The notes below the pieces were generated by a model. That model was given only the letters and a program-made list of their open reading frames with translations. It ran no database searches and was not told where the DNA came from. Below are positions 1 through 8,113 of a stretch of DNA of 64,000 bases, piece after piece (positions within the stretch are counted from its first letter, which is position 1; each line of letters opens with the position of its first letter). The translations under genes and the position numbers were made by a program. The DNA is from Abyssalbus ytuae. GTDB taxonomy: Bacteria > Bacteroidota > Bacteroidia > Flavobacteriales > Flavobacteriaceae. The stretch is from assembly GCF_022807975.1 (NCBI RefSeq), contig NZ_CP094358.1, forward strand, positions 3,720,001 to 3,784,000, given 5' to 3'.

Positions 1-159
1 GAACATGACAGGTGGTTTGATTTAACAAGAACAGGACAGGCTAAAGAAGCTATGGCAGCCGATGGTAAAACTTTCATAGAAAATAAACATGAATTGTTTC
101 CTATTCCTAACGACCAGTTAATTCAAACCCCTGATATGTTACAAAATGAGGGATGGTAA
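1..159 (+). CDS. SusD/RagB-type outer-membrane glycan-binding lipoprotein, C-terminal end only
   Basis: Frame 1 is open from the first base and stops at TAA 157-159, giving the last 52 residues of a protein. It contains HERWFDLTRTG and, near the end, HELFPIPNDQL followed by a short NEGW tail. The R-W-F-D-L and L-F-P-I-P motifs are the hallmark of the C-terminus of SusD/RagB proteins, which sit on the outer membrane as lids over a SusC TonB-dependent porin and bind oligosaccharides. It is followed 19 bp later by the GH144 gene on the same strand. I infer that it belongs to the same polysaccharide utilization locus, with susC lying further upstream outside the window. Confidence 0.88.
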   Translation, partial: EHDRWFDLTRTGQAKEAMAADGKTFIENKHELFPIPNDQLIQTPDMLQNEGW

Positions 160-178
160 GAAATAAAAATTAAATTGA

Positions 179-1567
179 ATGCGAAATATTATCATCTCTA
201 TATCAATAAAATTGGCTGTTGCACTCTTATTTACAGGGTGCAATAGCCATAAATCTACCAAAAAAGAATCGGAAGTAAACAATTCGGAAAAAGACCTTGT
301 GCAAATTCCTGACAGTACATTGTTGGACTCGGTTCAGAAACAAACCTTTAATTATTTCTGGGAAGGGGCAGAACCTAATTCCGGTATGGCACGGGAACGT
401 ATCCATATGGACAATATTTACCCGTTAAACGATCAAAGTGTAGTAACTACCGGAGGCACTGGTTTTGGCCTAATGGCAATATTGGTGGGAATTGAAAGAG
501 GTTTCATAACCAGGGAACAGGCGGTTGAGCGATATGAAAAGATTGTTACTTTTTTAGAAAATGCCAATCGTTTTCATGGTGCATGGCCTCATTGGATTGA
601 TGGTAAAACAGGTAAAGTACAACCCTTCAGTGCAAAAGATGATGGAGGAGATTTAGTTGAAACTGCTTTTTTAATTCAGGGACTGTTAACTGTAAAAGAA
701 TATTTTAAAAATGGTAACCAGAAGGAAAAAGAATTAACAGGCAGAATTCAAAAATTATGGGAAGAAGTCGAATGGAATTGGTATACCAGGGGAGGAAAAG
801 ATGTACTTTACTGGCATTGGAGTCCTAACCATGATTGGGATATGAATTTTGCAGTAAGAGGATATAATGAATGTCTTATTATGTACGTTCTTGCAGCCGC
901 TTCCCCAACTCATTCTGTTAATAACGAAGTATATAATACAGGATGGGCAAGAAACGGCCAGATTGTAAGTGACAGAGAATTCTATGATCTGGAAACAATA
1001 GTAGATCATTATGAAACTGCCGATTCCCCGGTAGGCCCGCTTTTTTGGGCACATTATTCATATTTAGGATTAAGTCCTAAAAATTTATCCGACAAATATG
1101 CAAATTATTGGGAATTGAACCGGAATCATGCACTTATTCATTATAAACATGCGGTTTCAAACCCGGCAGGATACAAAGGATATAGTAGTAAGAGCTGGGG
1201 GTTAACTTCCAGTTATTCGATGAAAGGTTATGCAGGACATCGTCCCGACAGAGATCTTGGGGTTATTTCTCCCACCGCTGCTTTATCATCAATGCCATAC
1301 ACCCCCAAGGAAAGTATGAGATTTTTAAGGTTTATGTATGAAGAACAAGATAGCCTTATCGGAAAATATGGGCCTTATGATGCTTTTAGTTTTGAACACA
1401 ATTGGTATTTGCCTAGATACCTTGCCATCGATCAAGGCCCTATTCCGGTAATGATTGAAAATTACAGGTCCGGTTTGCTTTGGAACTTATTTATGAATAA
1501 TACTGACATTCAAAATGGCCTGAAAAAATTAGGTTTTAAAACACCCTATTTGCATGATGATGAATAA
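179..1567 (+). CDS. GH144-type glycoside hydrolase (endo-beta-1,2-glucanase-like) lipoprotein, copy 1
   Basis: This is a 462-residue protein with a lipoprotein signal (LLFTGC, Cys21) followed by a short polar linker and one large all-alpha catalytic domain of the PF10091 'glycoamylase-like' family. That family includes CAZy GH144, known for endo-beta-1,2-glucanases and sophorose-releasing enzymes in Bacteroidota. Visible family motifs are TTGGTGFG, NRFHGAWPHW, the acidic cluster DDGGDLVETAF, VEWNWY and AIDQGPI. The D-x3-D-x2-E spacing in the acidic cluster matches what I recall of the proposed catalytic region. It starts 19 bp after the SusD-like stop and overlaps the next gene by 14 bp. Substrate assignment to beta-1,2-glucan is an inference from family and from the adjacent GH3. 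Confidence 0.85.
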   Translation: MRNIIISISIKLAVALLFTGCNSHKSTKKESEVNNSEKDLVQIPDSTLLDSVQKQTFNYFWEGAEPNSGMARERIHMDNIYPLNDQSVVTTGGTGFGLMAILVGIERGFITREQAVERYEKIVTFLENANRFHGAWPHWIDGKTGKVQPFSAKDDGGDLVETAFLIQGLLTVKEYFKNGNQKEKELTGRIQKLWEEVEWNWYTRGGKDVLYWHWSPNHDWDMNFAVRGYNECLIMYVLAAASPTHSVNNEVYNTGWARNGQIVSDREFYDLETIVDHYETADSPVGPLFWAHYSYLGLSPKNLSDKYANYWELNRNHALIHYKHAVSNPAGYKGYSSKSWGLTSSYSMKGYAGHRPDRDLGVISPTAALSSMPYTPKESMRFLRFMYEEQDSLIGKYGPYDAFSFEHNWYLPRYLAIDQGPIPVMIENYRSGLLWNLFMNNTDIQNGLKKLGFKTPYLHDDE

Positions 1568-2948
1568 AACAAATATCTTTCTCGTAATATATATGATTTT
1601 ATTTTGGTCATGTTCTGATAATGGACAGGAATACAAGTCACCTACCATAGAACAACCTGACACTCAAAATCCGCCCGAACCGGAAGAACCGGATATAACA
1701 GAGGAAGAATTACTGGATTTAACACAAAAAGAAACCTTAAAATATTTTTGGGATTATGCCGAAAGTAATTCGGGGTGTGCCAGGGAGAGATATCATGTAA
1801 ATAACCCTGCCCTTGATGCAAATACCGTAACAACTGGTGGGACAGGTTTCGGAGTAATGAGTTTGCTGGTAGGAATAGAAAGAAGTTTTATAACCCGGGA
1901 AGAAGGAGTGGAAAGACTAACCAAAATTTTAACTTTTTTAGAAAATGCCAACCGTTTTCATGGTGCATGGCCTCACTGGATGGATGGAACAACCGGAAAT
2001 GTAAAACCTTTCAGCACTATGGACAACGGAGGAGATCTGGTAGAAACAGCCTTTTTGGTTCAGGGTTTGATTTGTGTAAAAGAATATTTTAAAACCGGTT
2101 CTGAAAGTGAAAAAGAGTTAGCCGAAAAAGCCGATCAATTATGGAAAGAAGTAGAATGGAATTGGTATACACAGGGAGAAAATGTTTTATACTGGCATTG
2201 GAGCCCTGATCATGATTTTGCTATGAATCATCAGTTAAAAGGCTATAATGAAGTTCTAATTACCTATATTTTAGCAGCTTCTTCACCAGATTTTAGTATT
2301 ACAAAAGAAGTATACCAAAACGGTTGGGGATCTAATGGAGAGATAAAATCAAGTAATACCAAATACAATTTACCCCTTCTGGTCAAACATAATGGTGCAA
2401 CGGAATATGGCGGACCTCTTTTTTGGGCCCACTATTCTTATCTGGGCCTCAACCCCCGGGGGCTATCAGATGAGTATGTGAATTATTGGGATGTAAATGT
2501 TAATCATTCAAAAATTAATTATCAGTATTGTGTTGATAACCCGAAAAACTTTTCAGGATATGGAGAAGACTGTTGGGGGCTTACTGCCAGCTATACCAGA
2601 AATTCTGATGGTACAACCGGATATACCGCACACAAGCCCGGAAATGATACCGGAATTATTTCTCCCACGGCAGCTATAAGTTCAATACCCTATACTCCTG
2701 AACAATCACTAAAGGCTTTGAATCACTTTTATAGCTTAAAAGATAAGCTGTTGGGACCCGCAGGATTTTATGATGCCTTTAGTCCGCATTACAACTGGGT
2801 AACAAAAAGATATTTGGCTATAGACCAGGGACCAATTATTATAATGATAGAAAATTATAGAACAGGATTATTATGGAAACTATTTATGCAAAACGAAAAC
2901 GTCATGGAAGGCTTAAATAAATTAGGGATTGATTACTTAAACCAGTAA
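1554..2948 (+). CDS. GH144-type glycoside hydrolase (endo-beta-1,2-glucanase-like) lipoprotein, copy 2
   Basis: This 464-residue protein is a clear paralogue of the preceding gene. It shares TTGGTGFG, NRFHGAWPHWMDG, NGGDLVETAF, EVEWNWYTQG, YWHWSPDHD, GPLFWAHYSYLGL and LAIDQGPI at the same spacing. It has its own lipobox (FWSC) and a Pro/Glu-rich linker (about residues 27-50), typical of surface lipoproteins of Bacteroidota. Three consecutive ATG codons (1554, 1557, 1560) lie inside the end of copy 1, so translation is probably coupled and the exact start is open. The tandem pair looks like a local duplication followed by divergence. One copy may be exposed on the surface and the other periplasmic, or they may prefer different chain lengths; the sequence does not decide this. 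Confidence 0.85.
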   Translation: MMMNKTNIFLVIYMILFWSCSDNGQEYKSPTIEQPDTQNPPEPEEPDITEEELLDLTQKETLKYFWDYAESNSGCARERYHVNNPALDANTVTTGGTGFGVMSLLVGIERSFITREEGVERLTKILTFLENANRFHGAWPHWMDGTTGNVKPFSTMDNGGDLVETAFLVQGLICVKEYFKTGSESEKELAEKADQLWKEVEWNWYTQGENVLYWHWSPDHDFAMNHQLKGYNEVLITYILAASSPDFSITKEVYQNGWGSNGEIKSSNTKYNLPLLVKHNGATEYGGPLFWAHYSYLGLNPRGLSDEYVNYWDVNVNHSKINYQYCVDNPKNFSGYGEDCWGLTASYTRNSDGTTGYTAHKPGNDTGIISPTAAISSIPYTPEQSLKALNHFYSLKDKLLGPAGFYDAFSPHYNWVTKRYLAIDQGPIIIMIENYRTGLLWKLFMQNENVMEGLNKLGIDYLNQ

Positions 2949-2974
2949 TGAGAAACAGGTCATTTCCATTACTT

Positions 2975-3076
2975 TCCCATTAGTTGCAACAGCGCAGAAA
3001 TAAACTTTTTTTCATAGATGAACTTTTTTAATTTTATTACTTCGTAATACGAAAATCTGCGCTGTTGTTAATGGGA
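2975..3076. repeat. Long imperfect inverted repeat between GH144 copy 2 and the GH3 gene
   Basis: The left arm (2975-2998) reads tcccatta, then gttg, then caacagcgcaga. The right arm (3056-3076) is its near-perfect reverse complement, differing by a small indel. The arms enclose 57 bp of AT-rich DNA that itself contains a short palindrome (attac-tt-cgtaat). The unit occupies most of the 159-bp gap. It could be a miniature element with terminal inverted repeats, or an RNA hairpin that tunes readthrough into the GH3 gene. No direct target duplication is obvious. Confidence 0.6.
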
Positions 3077-3107
3077 CTGAAAACCAGAATTTTAAATATA
3101 CATACAA

Positions 3108-5411
3108 ATGAGATTATTCTACAAACTACTACTTACTACATTAATAATTTTATCTTTATCCGCTTGCAATAGCATACCAAACTCATCCGGGAATGATCAT
3201 CAGGAATTTTCCAAAGAAATTGATTCTATTATAGGGTTAATGACTTTAGAAGAAAAAATAGGACAGCTTAACCTCCCTTCTTCCGGCGATATTACAACCG
3301 GTTTAGCCCAAAGTACCGGAATAGCAAAAAAAATAGAAGAAGGAAAAGTCGGAGGACTTTTTAATATAAAATCTATAGAAAAAATAAAAGCTGCCCAAAA
3401 ACTTGCTGTTGAAAAAAGCAGGCTTAAAATCCCTTTACTATTTGGTATGGATGTTATACATGGCTACGAAACCACTTTTCCCATACCTTTGGGCTTATCC
3501 TGCACCTGGGATATGGATCTCATTAAAAAAACAGCACAGGTTGCGGCCAGAGAGGCAAGTGCCCAGGGAATAAACTGGACATTTTCTCCCATGGTAGATA
3601 TCTCTCGTGACCCCCGTTGGGGAAGAGTTTCGGAAGGCTCCGGCGAAGATGCTTTTTTAGGAAGCCAAATAGCTAAAGCCATGGTAGAAGGTTATCAGGG
3701 TGAAAATTTAACCGATAATAATACCATCCTTTCCTGTGTTAAACATTTTGCCCTGTACGGAGCTGCAGAAGCGGGAAGGGACTATAATACGGTGGATATG
3801 AGCCGGATACGAATGTATAACGAGTATTTACCACCTTACAAAGCCGCTGTTGATGCCGGAGTCGGATCAGTAATGGCGTCATTTAATGAAATTGACGGGA
3901 TTCCTGCAACAGGAAATAAATGGTTACTTACCGAAGTTTTGAGAAATCAGTGGGGCTTTAATGGTTTTGTAGTGACCGATTATACCGGAATTAATGAAAT
4001 GATAGATCACGGTATGGGAAATTTACAAACCAGTTCAGCGTTGGCCCTTACCGCAGGAGTAGATATGGATATGGTGGGAGAAGGTTTTTTAACCACATTG
4101 AAAAAATCGGTAGAAGAAGGAAAAATTTCTGTAGAACAAATTGATACCGCTGTAAAAAGAATTTTAAAAGCAAAATATAAATTAGGCCTGTTTGAAGACC
4201 CTTATAAATATTGCGATGAAAAAAGATCTCAAACAGAAGTTTTTACCGTTGAAAATCGAAAATTTGCAAGACAAGTGGCAGCTCAGTCTCTGGTATTATT
4301 AAAAAATGATAAAAACATTTTACCCCTGAAAAAAGAAGGAACCATTGCAGTAGTAGGGCCGCTGGCTAGTACAAACGAAAATATGGCAGGAACATGGAGT
4401 GTTGCTACCAATCAGAAAAAATCAATTTCATTTTTGGAAGGAATTAAAACAGTAGCCGGAGAAAAGGCTAACATATTATATGCTAAAGGTAGTAATGTAG
4501 ATTATGATATTGATTTTGAAAAACGAGCTACCATGTTTGGTAAAGAAATTAGCCGTGATAACAAAACAGACAAGCAATTAAAAGAGGAAGCATTGGCCCT
4601 TGCCAAAAAGTCGGATGTAGTTATTGCTGTTCTGGGTGAAACCGCCGAAATGAGTGGTGAAAGCAGTAGCAGGACAAATATTCAGATTCCGCAAGCACAG
4701 AAAGATTTACTACAGGCTTTATTGAAAACAGGAAAACCTGTTGTTTTAGTATTATTCACAGGAAGGCCTTTGGATTTAAATGAAGAAAGTAATACCGTCC
4801 CGGCTATATTAAATGTTTGGTTTCCGGGTAGTGAAGCAGGCATAGCAATAGCCGATGTGTTATTTGGTGATGTAAATCCTTCAGGAAAATTATCGGCTAC
4901 TTTCCCGAGGAGTATAGGACAAATACCCATATTTTATAACCATAAAAATACCGGGCGTCCATTGAGAAATAATAAAGGTGAATTTGAAAAATTCCGTTCC
5001 AATTATCTCGATGAGAGAAACGAACCTCTGTACCCGTTTGGTTTTGGCTTAAGTTATACCACATTTGATTACAACAACTTAAAATTAAGTGCAGAGGCTA
5101 TTGGAAAAAATGAAGCCTTGAAGATTTCTATAGATGTTACCAATTCAGGAAATTATGACGGCAAAGAAGTTGTACAACTTTATATACGTGATATGGAAGG
5201 CTCAGTAACCAGGCCGGTGAAAGAATTAAAAGGATTTCAAAAAGTTGAGATTAAAAAGGGCGAAACCAAAACAGTTACTTTTGAGTTAACCCCGCAAGAT
5301 TTAAAATTTTATAATTCTCAACTCGACTTTGTGGTTGAACCGGGAGAATTTCAGGTTTTTGTTGGAGGAAATTCCAATGCAGAATTAACAGATACTTTTA
5401 AATATCAGTAG
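3108..5411 (+). CDS. GH3 family beta-glucosidase lipoprotein
   Basis: This 767-residue protein has a lipoprotein signal (LSACNS), an N-terminal GH3 TIM-barrel, a C-terminal GH3 alpha/beta sandwich and an FN3-like tail (from about residue 670). The nucleophile is D291 in GFVVTDYTG. The acid/base candidate is E518 in EMSGESSSR. KHFALYG and GRDYNTVDMS are the substrate-pocket signatures of the BglX-like clade. GH3 enzymes remove single glucose units from non-reducing ends of beta-glucans. Next to GH144 genes, a sophorose or beta-1,2-oligoglucan substrate is the simplest inference, since such GH3-GH144 pairs are known in Bacteroidota. The stop TAG is one base before the ATG of the esterase gene, so the two are co-transcribed. 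Confidence 0.92.
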   Translation: MRLFYKLLLTTLIILSLSACNSIPNSSGNDHQEFSKEIDSIIGLMTLEEKIGQLNLPSSGDITTGLAQSTGIAKKIEEGKVGGLFNIKSIEKIKAAQKLAVEKSRLKIPLLFGMDVIHGYETTFPIPLGLSCTWDMDLIKKTAQVAAREASAQGINWTFSPMVDISRDPRWGRVSEGSGEDAFLGSQIAKAMVEGYQGENLTDNNTILSCVKHFALYGAAEAGRDYNTVDMSRIRMYNEYLPPYKAAVDAGVGSVMASFNEIDGIPATGNKWLLTEVLRNQWGFNGFVVTDYTGINEMIDHGMGNLQTSSALALTAGVDMDMVGEGFLTTLKKSVEEGKISVEQIDTAVKRILKAKYKLGLFEDPYKYCDEKRSQTEVFTVENRKFARQVAAQSLVLLKNDKNILPLKKEGTIAVVGPLASTNENMAGTWSVATNQKKSISFLEGIKTVAGEKANILYAKGSNVDYDIDFEKRATMFGKEISRDNKTDKQLKEEALALAKKSDVVIAVLGETAEMSGESSSRTNIQIPQAQKDLLQALLKTGKPVVLVLFTGRPLDLNEESNTVPAILNVWFPGSEAGIAIADVLFGDVNPSGKLSATFPRSIGQIPIFYNHKNTGRPLRNNKGEFEKFRSNYLDERNEPLYPFGFGLSYTTFDYNNLKLSAEAIGKNEALKISIDVTNSGNYDGKEVVQLYIRDMEGSVTRPVKELKGFQKVEIKKGETKTVTFELTPQDLKFYNSQLDFVVEPGEFQVFVGGNSNAELTDTFKYQ

Positions 5412-5412
5412 C

Positions 5413-6330
5413 ATGTTAAACAGACTGGTGTGGATAGGTTTTATTCTATTGTTTTTTTCACTAAAGGGAAATTCACAAACCAGGTATGTAGATTCGTTAT
5501 TTTCTGAAATAAACAAACACACTTTTACCTATTCTGATACCCTCCAACTTGATTTTTATAGCCCTGATGAAAAAAAGTCAATAAACAGGCCGCTCCTGAT
5601 TTTAGTGCATGGCGGAGGATTTGCCGGGGGAAAAAGAGATAACCCCCTGGAAAGTAAATTTTGTAAAAAAATGGCTGCCAAAGGTTATGTTGTGGCCTCC
5701 ATTTCATACAGGCTTACACGGAAAGGAAAAGGTTTTGGATGCAATTGCCCTGCTTCCGAAAAAATGAAAACATTTGTTACCGTTTCAGAAGATATATTAA
5801 AAGCAACTTCCTTTCTGATAAATAAAAAAAATGAATTGTTTATTGATAGTGAGAAAATAATCCTGATAGGAAGTAGCGCCGGGGCCGAAGGAGTTTTGAA
5901 CACCGTTTTTATGCAAAACCATAAAAGTTTTAAATACCTGCCTTATAACAACATTAAGTTTGCCTCCGTAGTTTCTTTTGCAGGCGCAGTTCTTGATATA
6001 AATTATATTAATAAGGTTAATGCCCTGCCACTGGCTTTATTTCATGGTAAAAAAGACAAACTCGTACCTTATGAAACAGCACCACATCATTATTGTAAAA
6101 ATGATAAACCCGGTTACCTGATGTTGAACGGTTCAGGAGCTATCGTAAATAAGTATAAACAAATTGGGGCTTCCTATAAATTATTTGTTGATAGTACAGG
6201 AAACCACAATTGGGCAAACCTTGCTTATTCATTTACCGGAGAAATAGCGGAGTTTATATATGAAACAGTAGTTCTTGAAAATAAAGTACAATGCGAAACC
6301 CCGGTATCTCCTAACCAAATATTAGAATGA
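5413..6330 (+). CDS. Secreted alpha/beta-hydrolase, probable carbohydrate esterase
   Basis: This 305-residue protein has an N-terminal signal sequence ending near GNSQ and an alpha/beta-hydrolase fold. The oxyanion-hole motif HGGG follows LILV. The nucleophile elbow is G-S-S-A-G with S155. An acid in the GKKDKLVPYE segment and the His of GNHNW complete a plausible triad. The order and spacing match esterase/lipase families often found in polysaccharide loci (BD-FAE/CE10-like). A C-x-C in GFGCNCPASE might form a disulfide. In this operon it would remove acetyl or other acyl groups from the substrate, but the sequence does not fix the ester it cuts. It begins one base after the GH3 stop. Confidence 0.78.
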   Translation: MLNRLVWIGFILLFFSLKGNSQTRYVDSLFSEINKHTFTYSDTLQLDFYSPDEKKSINRPLLILVHGGGFAGGKRDNPLESKFCKKMAAKGYVVASISYRLTRKGKGFGCNCPASEKMKTFVTVSEDILKATSFLINKKNELFIDSEKIILIGSSAGAEGVLNTVFMQNHKSFKYLPYNNIKFASVVSFAGAVLDINYINKVNALPLALFHGKKDKLVPYETAPHHYCKNDKPGYLMLNGSGAIVNKYKQIGASYKLFVDSTGNHNWANLAYSFTGEIAEFIYETVVLENKVQCETPVSPNQILE

Positions 6331-6392
6331 AACGAACATTAACAAATTTAATAATTCGCTTATAATCAATTTAATTATTAAAATTTAAACAT

Positions 6393-8102
6393 GTGAAAAA
6401 CTTACTTTATATATTACTGGTTTTTAACTTATTAGCTGCATGCAAACACACTCCGGAAAATAAATCGGTTCAAAATAAAACAAAATTACCACCTAACATT
6501 CTTTTTATAATGGCCGATGACCATGCAGCACAGGCTATTAGTGCCTATAGGCATGAAATTAGTAAACTGGCCCCTACCCCTAACATAGACCGGATAGCAA
6601 CAAACGGAGTAGTTTTTAAAAATAATTTTTGTACAAATTCTGTTTGCGGGCCCAGCAGGGCAGTTATACTAACCGGTAAGCACAGTCACATAAACGGGTT
6701 TAGAAAGAATGGAGAAATATTTGATGGCAACCAACCCACATTGCCAAAAAAACTAAAGAAATTAGGATATCAAACAGCAATAATCGGGAAATGGCATTTG
6801 CATGGCTTCCCTCAGGGTTTTGATTACTGGAAAATTCTAAACGATCAGGGTAATTATTACAATCCGGAGTTCATACATTTAAAAGATACGGCCAGTATCG
6901 ATAAAAATTATGTTGATACAACAGCTCATTGGGCTGTTAATATGAAGGACACAGCTATAGTAAAAGGATATGTAACAGATCTGATCACTGATTATGCAAT
7001 TGACTGGCTAAAAGAAAAAAAACAGGCTGATAAACCATTCTTTATGATGGTTCATCATAAAGCACCCCATAGAAACTGGATGCCGGCATTACGCCATCTT
7101 AACAAGTATGATTCGATTAAGTTTCCTTTGCCCGCAACATATTTTGCTTCTCATGAAGGGCAGCAGGCCGCTAAAGAACAGTTACAGACTATTTATAAAG
7201 ATATGTATGAAGGCCACGACCTTAAAATGACAAAACACTATGGCACTCCAGAATTAGCACACAATCCATGGAAAATAGATTTTGAAAGAATGACACCGCA
7301 CCAGCGATCTGTCTGGGATTCTGCCTATCAGGCAAAAAATGATGCTTTTCATAAAGCCAATTTAAAAGGAGAAGAGATGGCAGAGTGGAAAGGCCAACGT
7401 TATTTACAGGATTATATGGCTACTATTGCTTCGGTTGATGAAGGTGTAGGCAAAATACTTGATTATCTTGAAGAAACAGGCCTCGATAAAAATACGTTAG
7501 TAGTATATACTTCCGACCAGGGTTTTTATCTGGGAGAAAAAGGATGGTTTGATAAACGTTTTATGTACGAAGAATCTATGCGTATGCCTTTGCTTATGCA
7601 ATTACCCGGAGTAATAGAATCGGGAACTACAATTGAAGCATTAACACAAAACCTTGATTTTGCGGATACATTTCTTGATTTTGCCGGGGGAAATCAATTA
7701 AACGATGACATGCAGGGAGAATCCTTTAAACCTTTATTGGAAGGGAAGATAAAAGATGAAAATTTCAGAGATGTGATCTATTATCATTATTATGATTTTC
7801 CGGCATTTCATATGGTAAAAAAACATTATGGAGTAAGAAGCAGGCGATATAAACTCATGCATTTTTACGATGATATCGATGCCTGGGAATTTTATGACCT
7901 GGAAAAAGACCCGCAGGAACTGCATAATGCCATCAATGATAAAGAATATGAAGATGAAATTAATATGATGAGGTACAAACTCGATTCCATTCAAAAATAT
8001 TACAGGGTAACCGAAAAAGAGTTTGAAAAAGCTTCAAAAGTAGAAATCGAAAAAGCATATAAAACTTTTGAAAAATTAAGAGGTAACTCTAATAAAAATT
8101 AA
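6393..8102 (+). CDS. Type I (formylglycine) sulfatase lipoprotein
   Basis: This 569-residue protein carries a lipobox (LLAAC, Cys17). The sulfatase core begins PPNILFIMADDHA, which holds metal-binding Asp residues. The catalytic signature C85-G-P-S-R89 is followed by AVILTGKHSHINGF and GKWHLHG, as in Cys-type sulfatases that need conversion of Cys85 to formylglycine. TSDQGFYLGEKGWFDKRFMYEESMRMPL is represented by the TSDQGF and EESMRMPL segments, both family hallmarks. No maturation enzyme (anSME) is encoded here. The ATG at 6391 is followed at once by TGA, so the gene must start at the overlapping GTG 6393. An AT-only inverted repeat (6347-6356 with 6373-6382) lies just upstream. Its presence suggests a sulfated glycan. 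The sulfatase subfamily is not assigned. Confidence 0.92.
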   Translation: MKNLLYILLVFNLLAACKHTPENKSVQNKTKLPPNILFIMADDHAAQAISAYRHEISKLAPTPNIDRIATNGVVFKNNFCTNSVCGPSRAVILTGKHSHINGFRKNGEIFDGNQPTLPKKLKKLGYQTAIIGKWHLHGFPQGFDYWKILNDQGNYYNPEFIHLKDTASIDKNYVDTTAHWAVNMKDTAIVKGYVTDLITDYAIDWLKEKKQADKPFFMMVHHKAPHRNWMPALRHLNKYDSIKFPLPATYFASHEGQQAAKEQLQTIYKDMYEGHDLKMTKHYGTPELAHNPWKIDFERMTPHQRSVWDSAYQAKNDAFHKANLKGEEMAEWKGQRYLQDYMATIASVDEGVGKILDYLEETGLDKNTLVVYTSDQGFYLGEKGWFDKRFMYEESMRMPLLMQLPGVIESGTTIEALTQNLDFADTFLDFAGGNQLNDDMQGESFKPLLEGKIKDENFRDVIYYHYYDFPAFHMVKKHYGVRSRRYKLMHFYDDIDAWEFYDLEKDPQELHNAINDKEYEDEINMMRYKLDSIQKYYRVTEKEFEKASKVEIEKAYKTFEKLRGNSNKN

Positions 8103-8113
8103 GATTCAAACCT

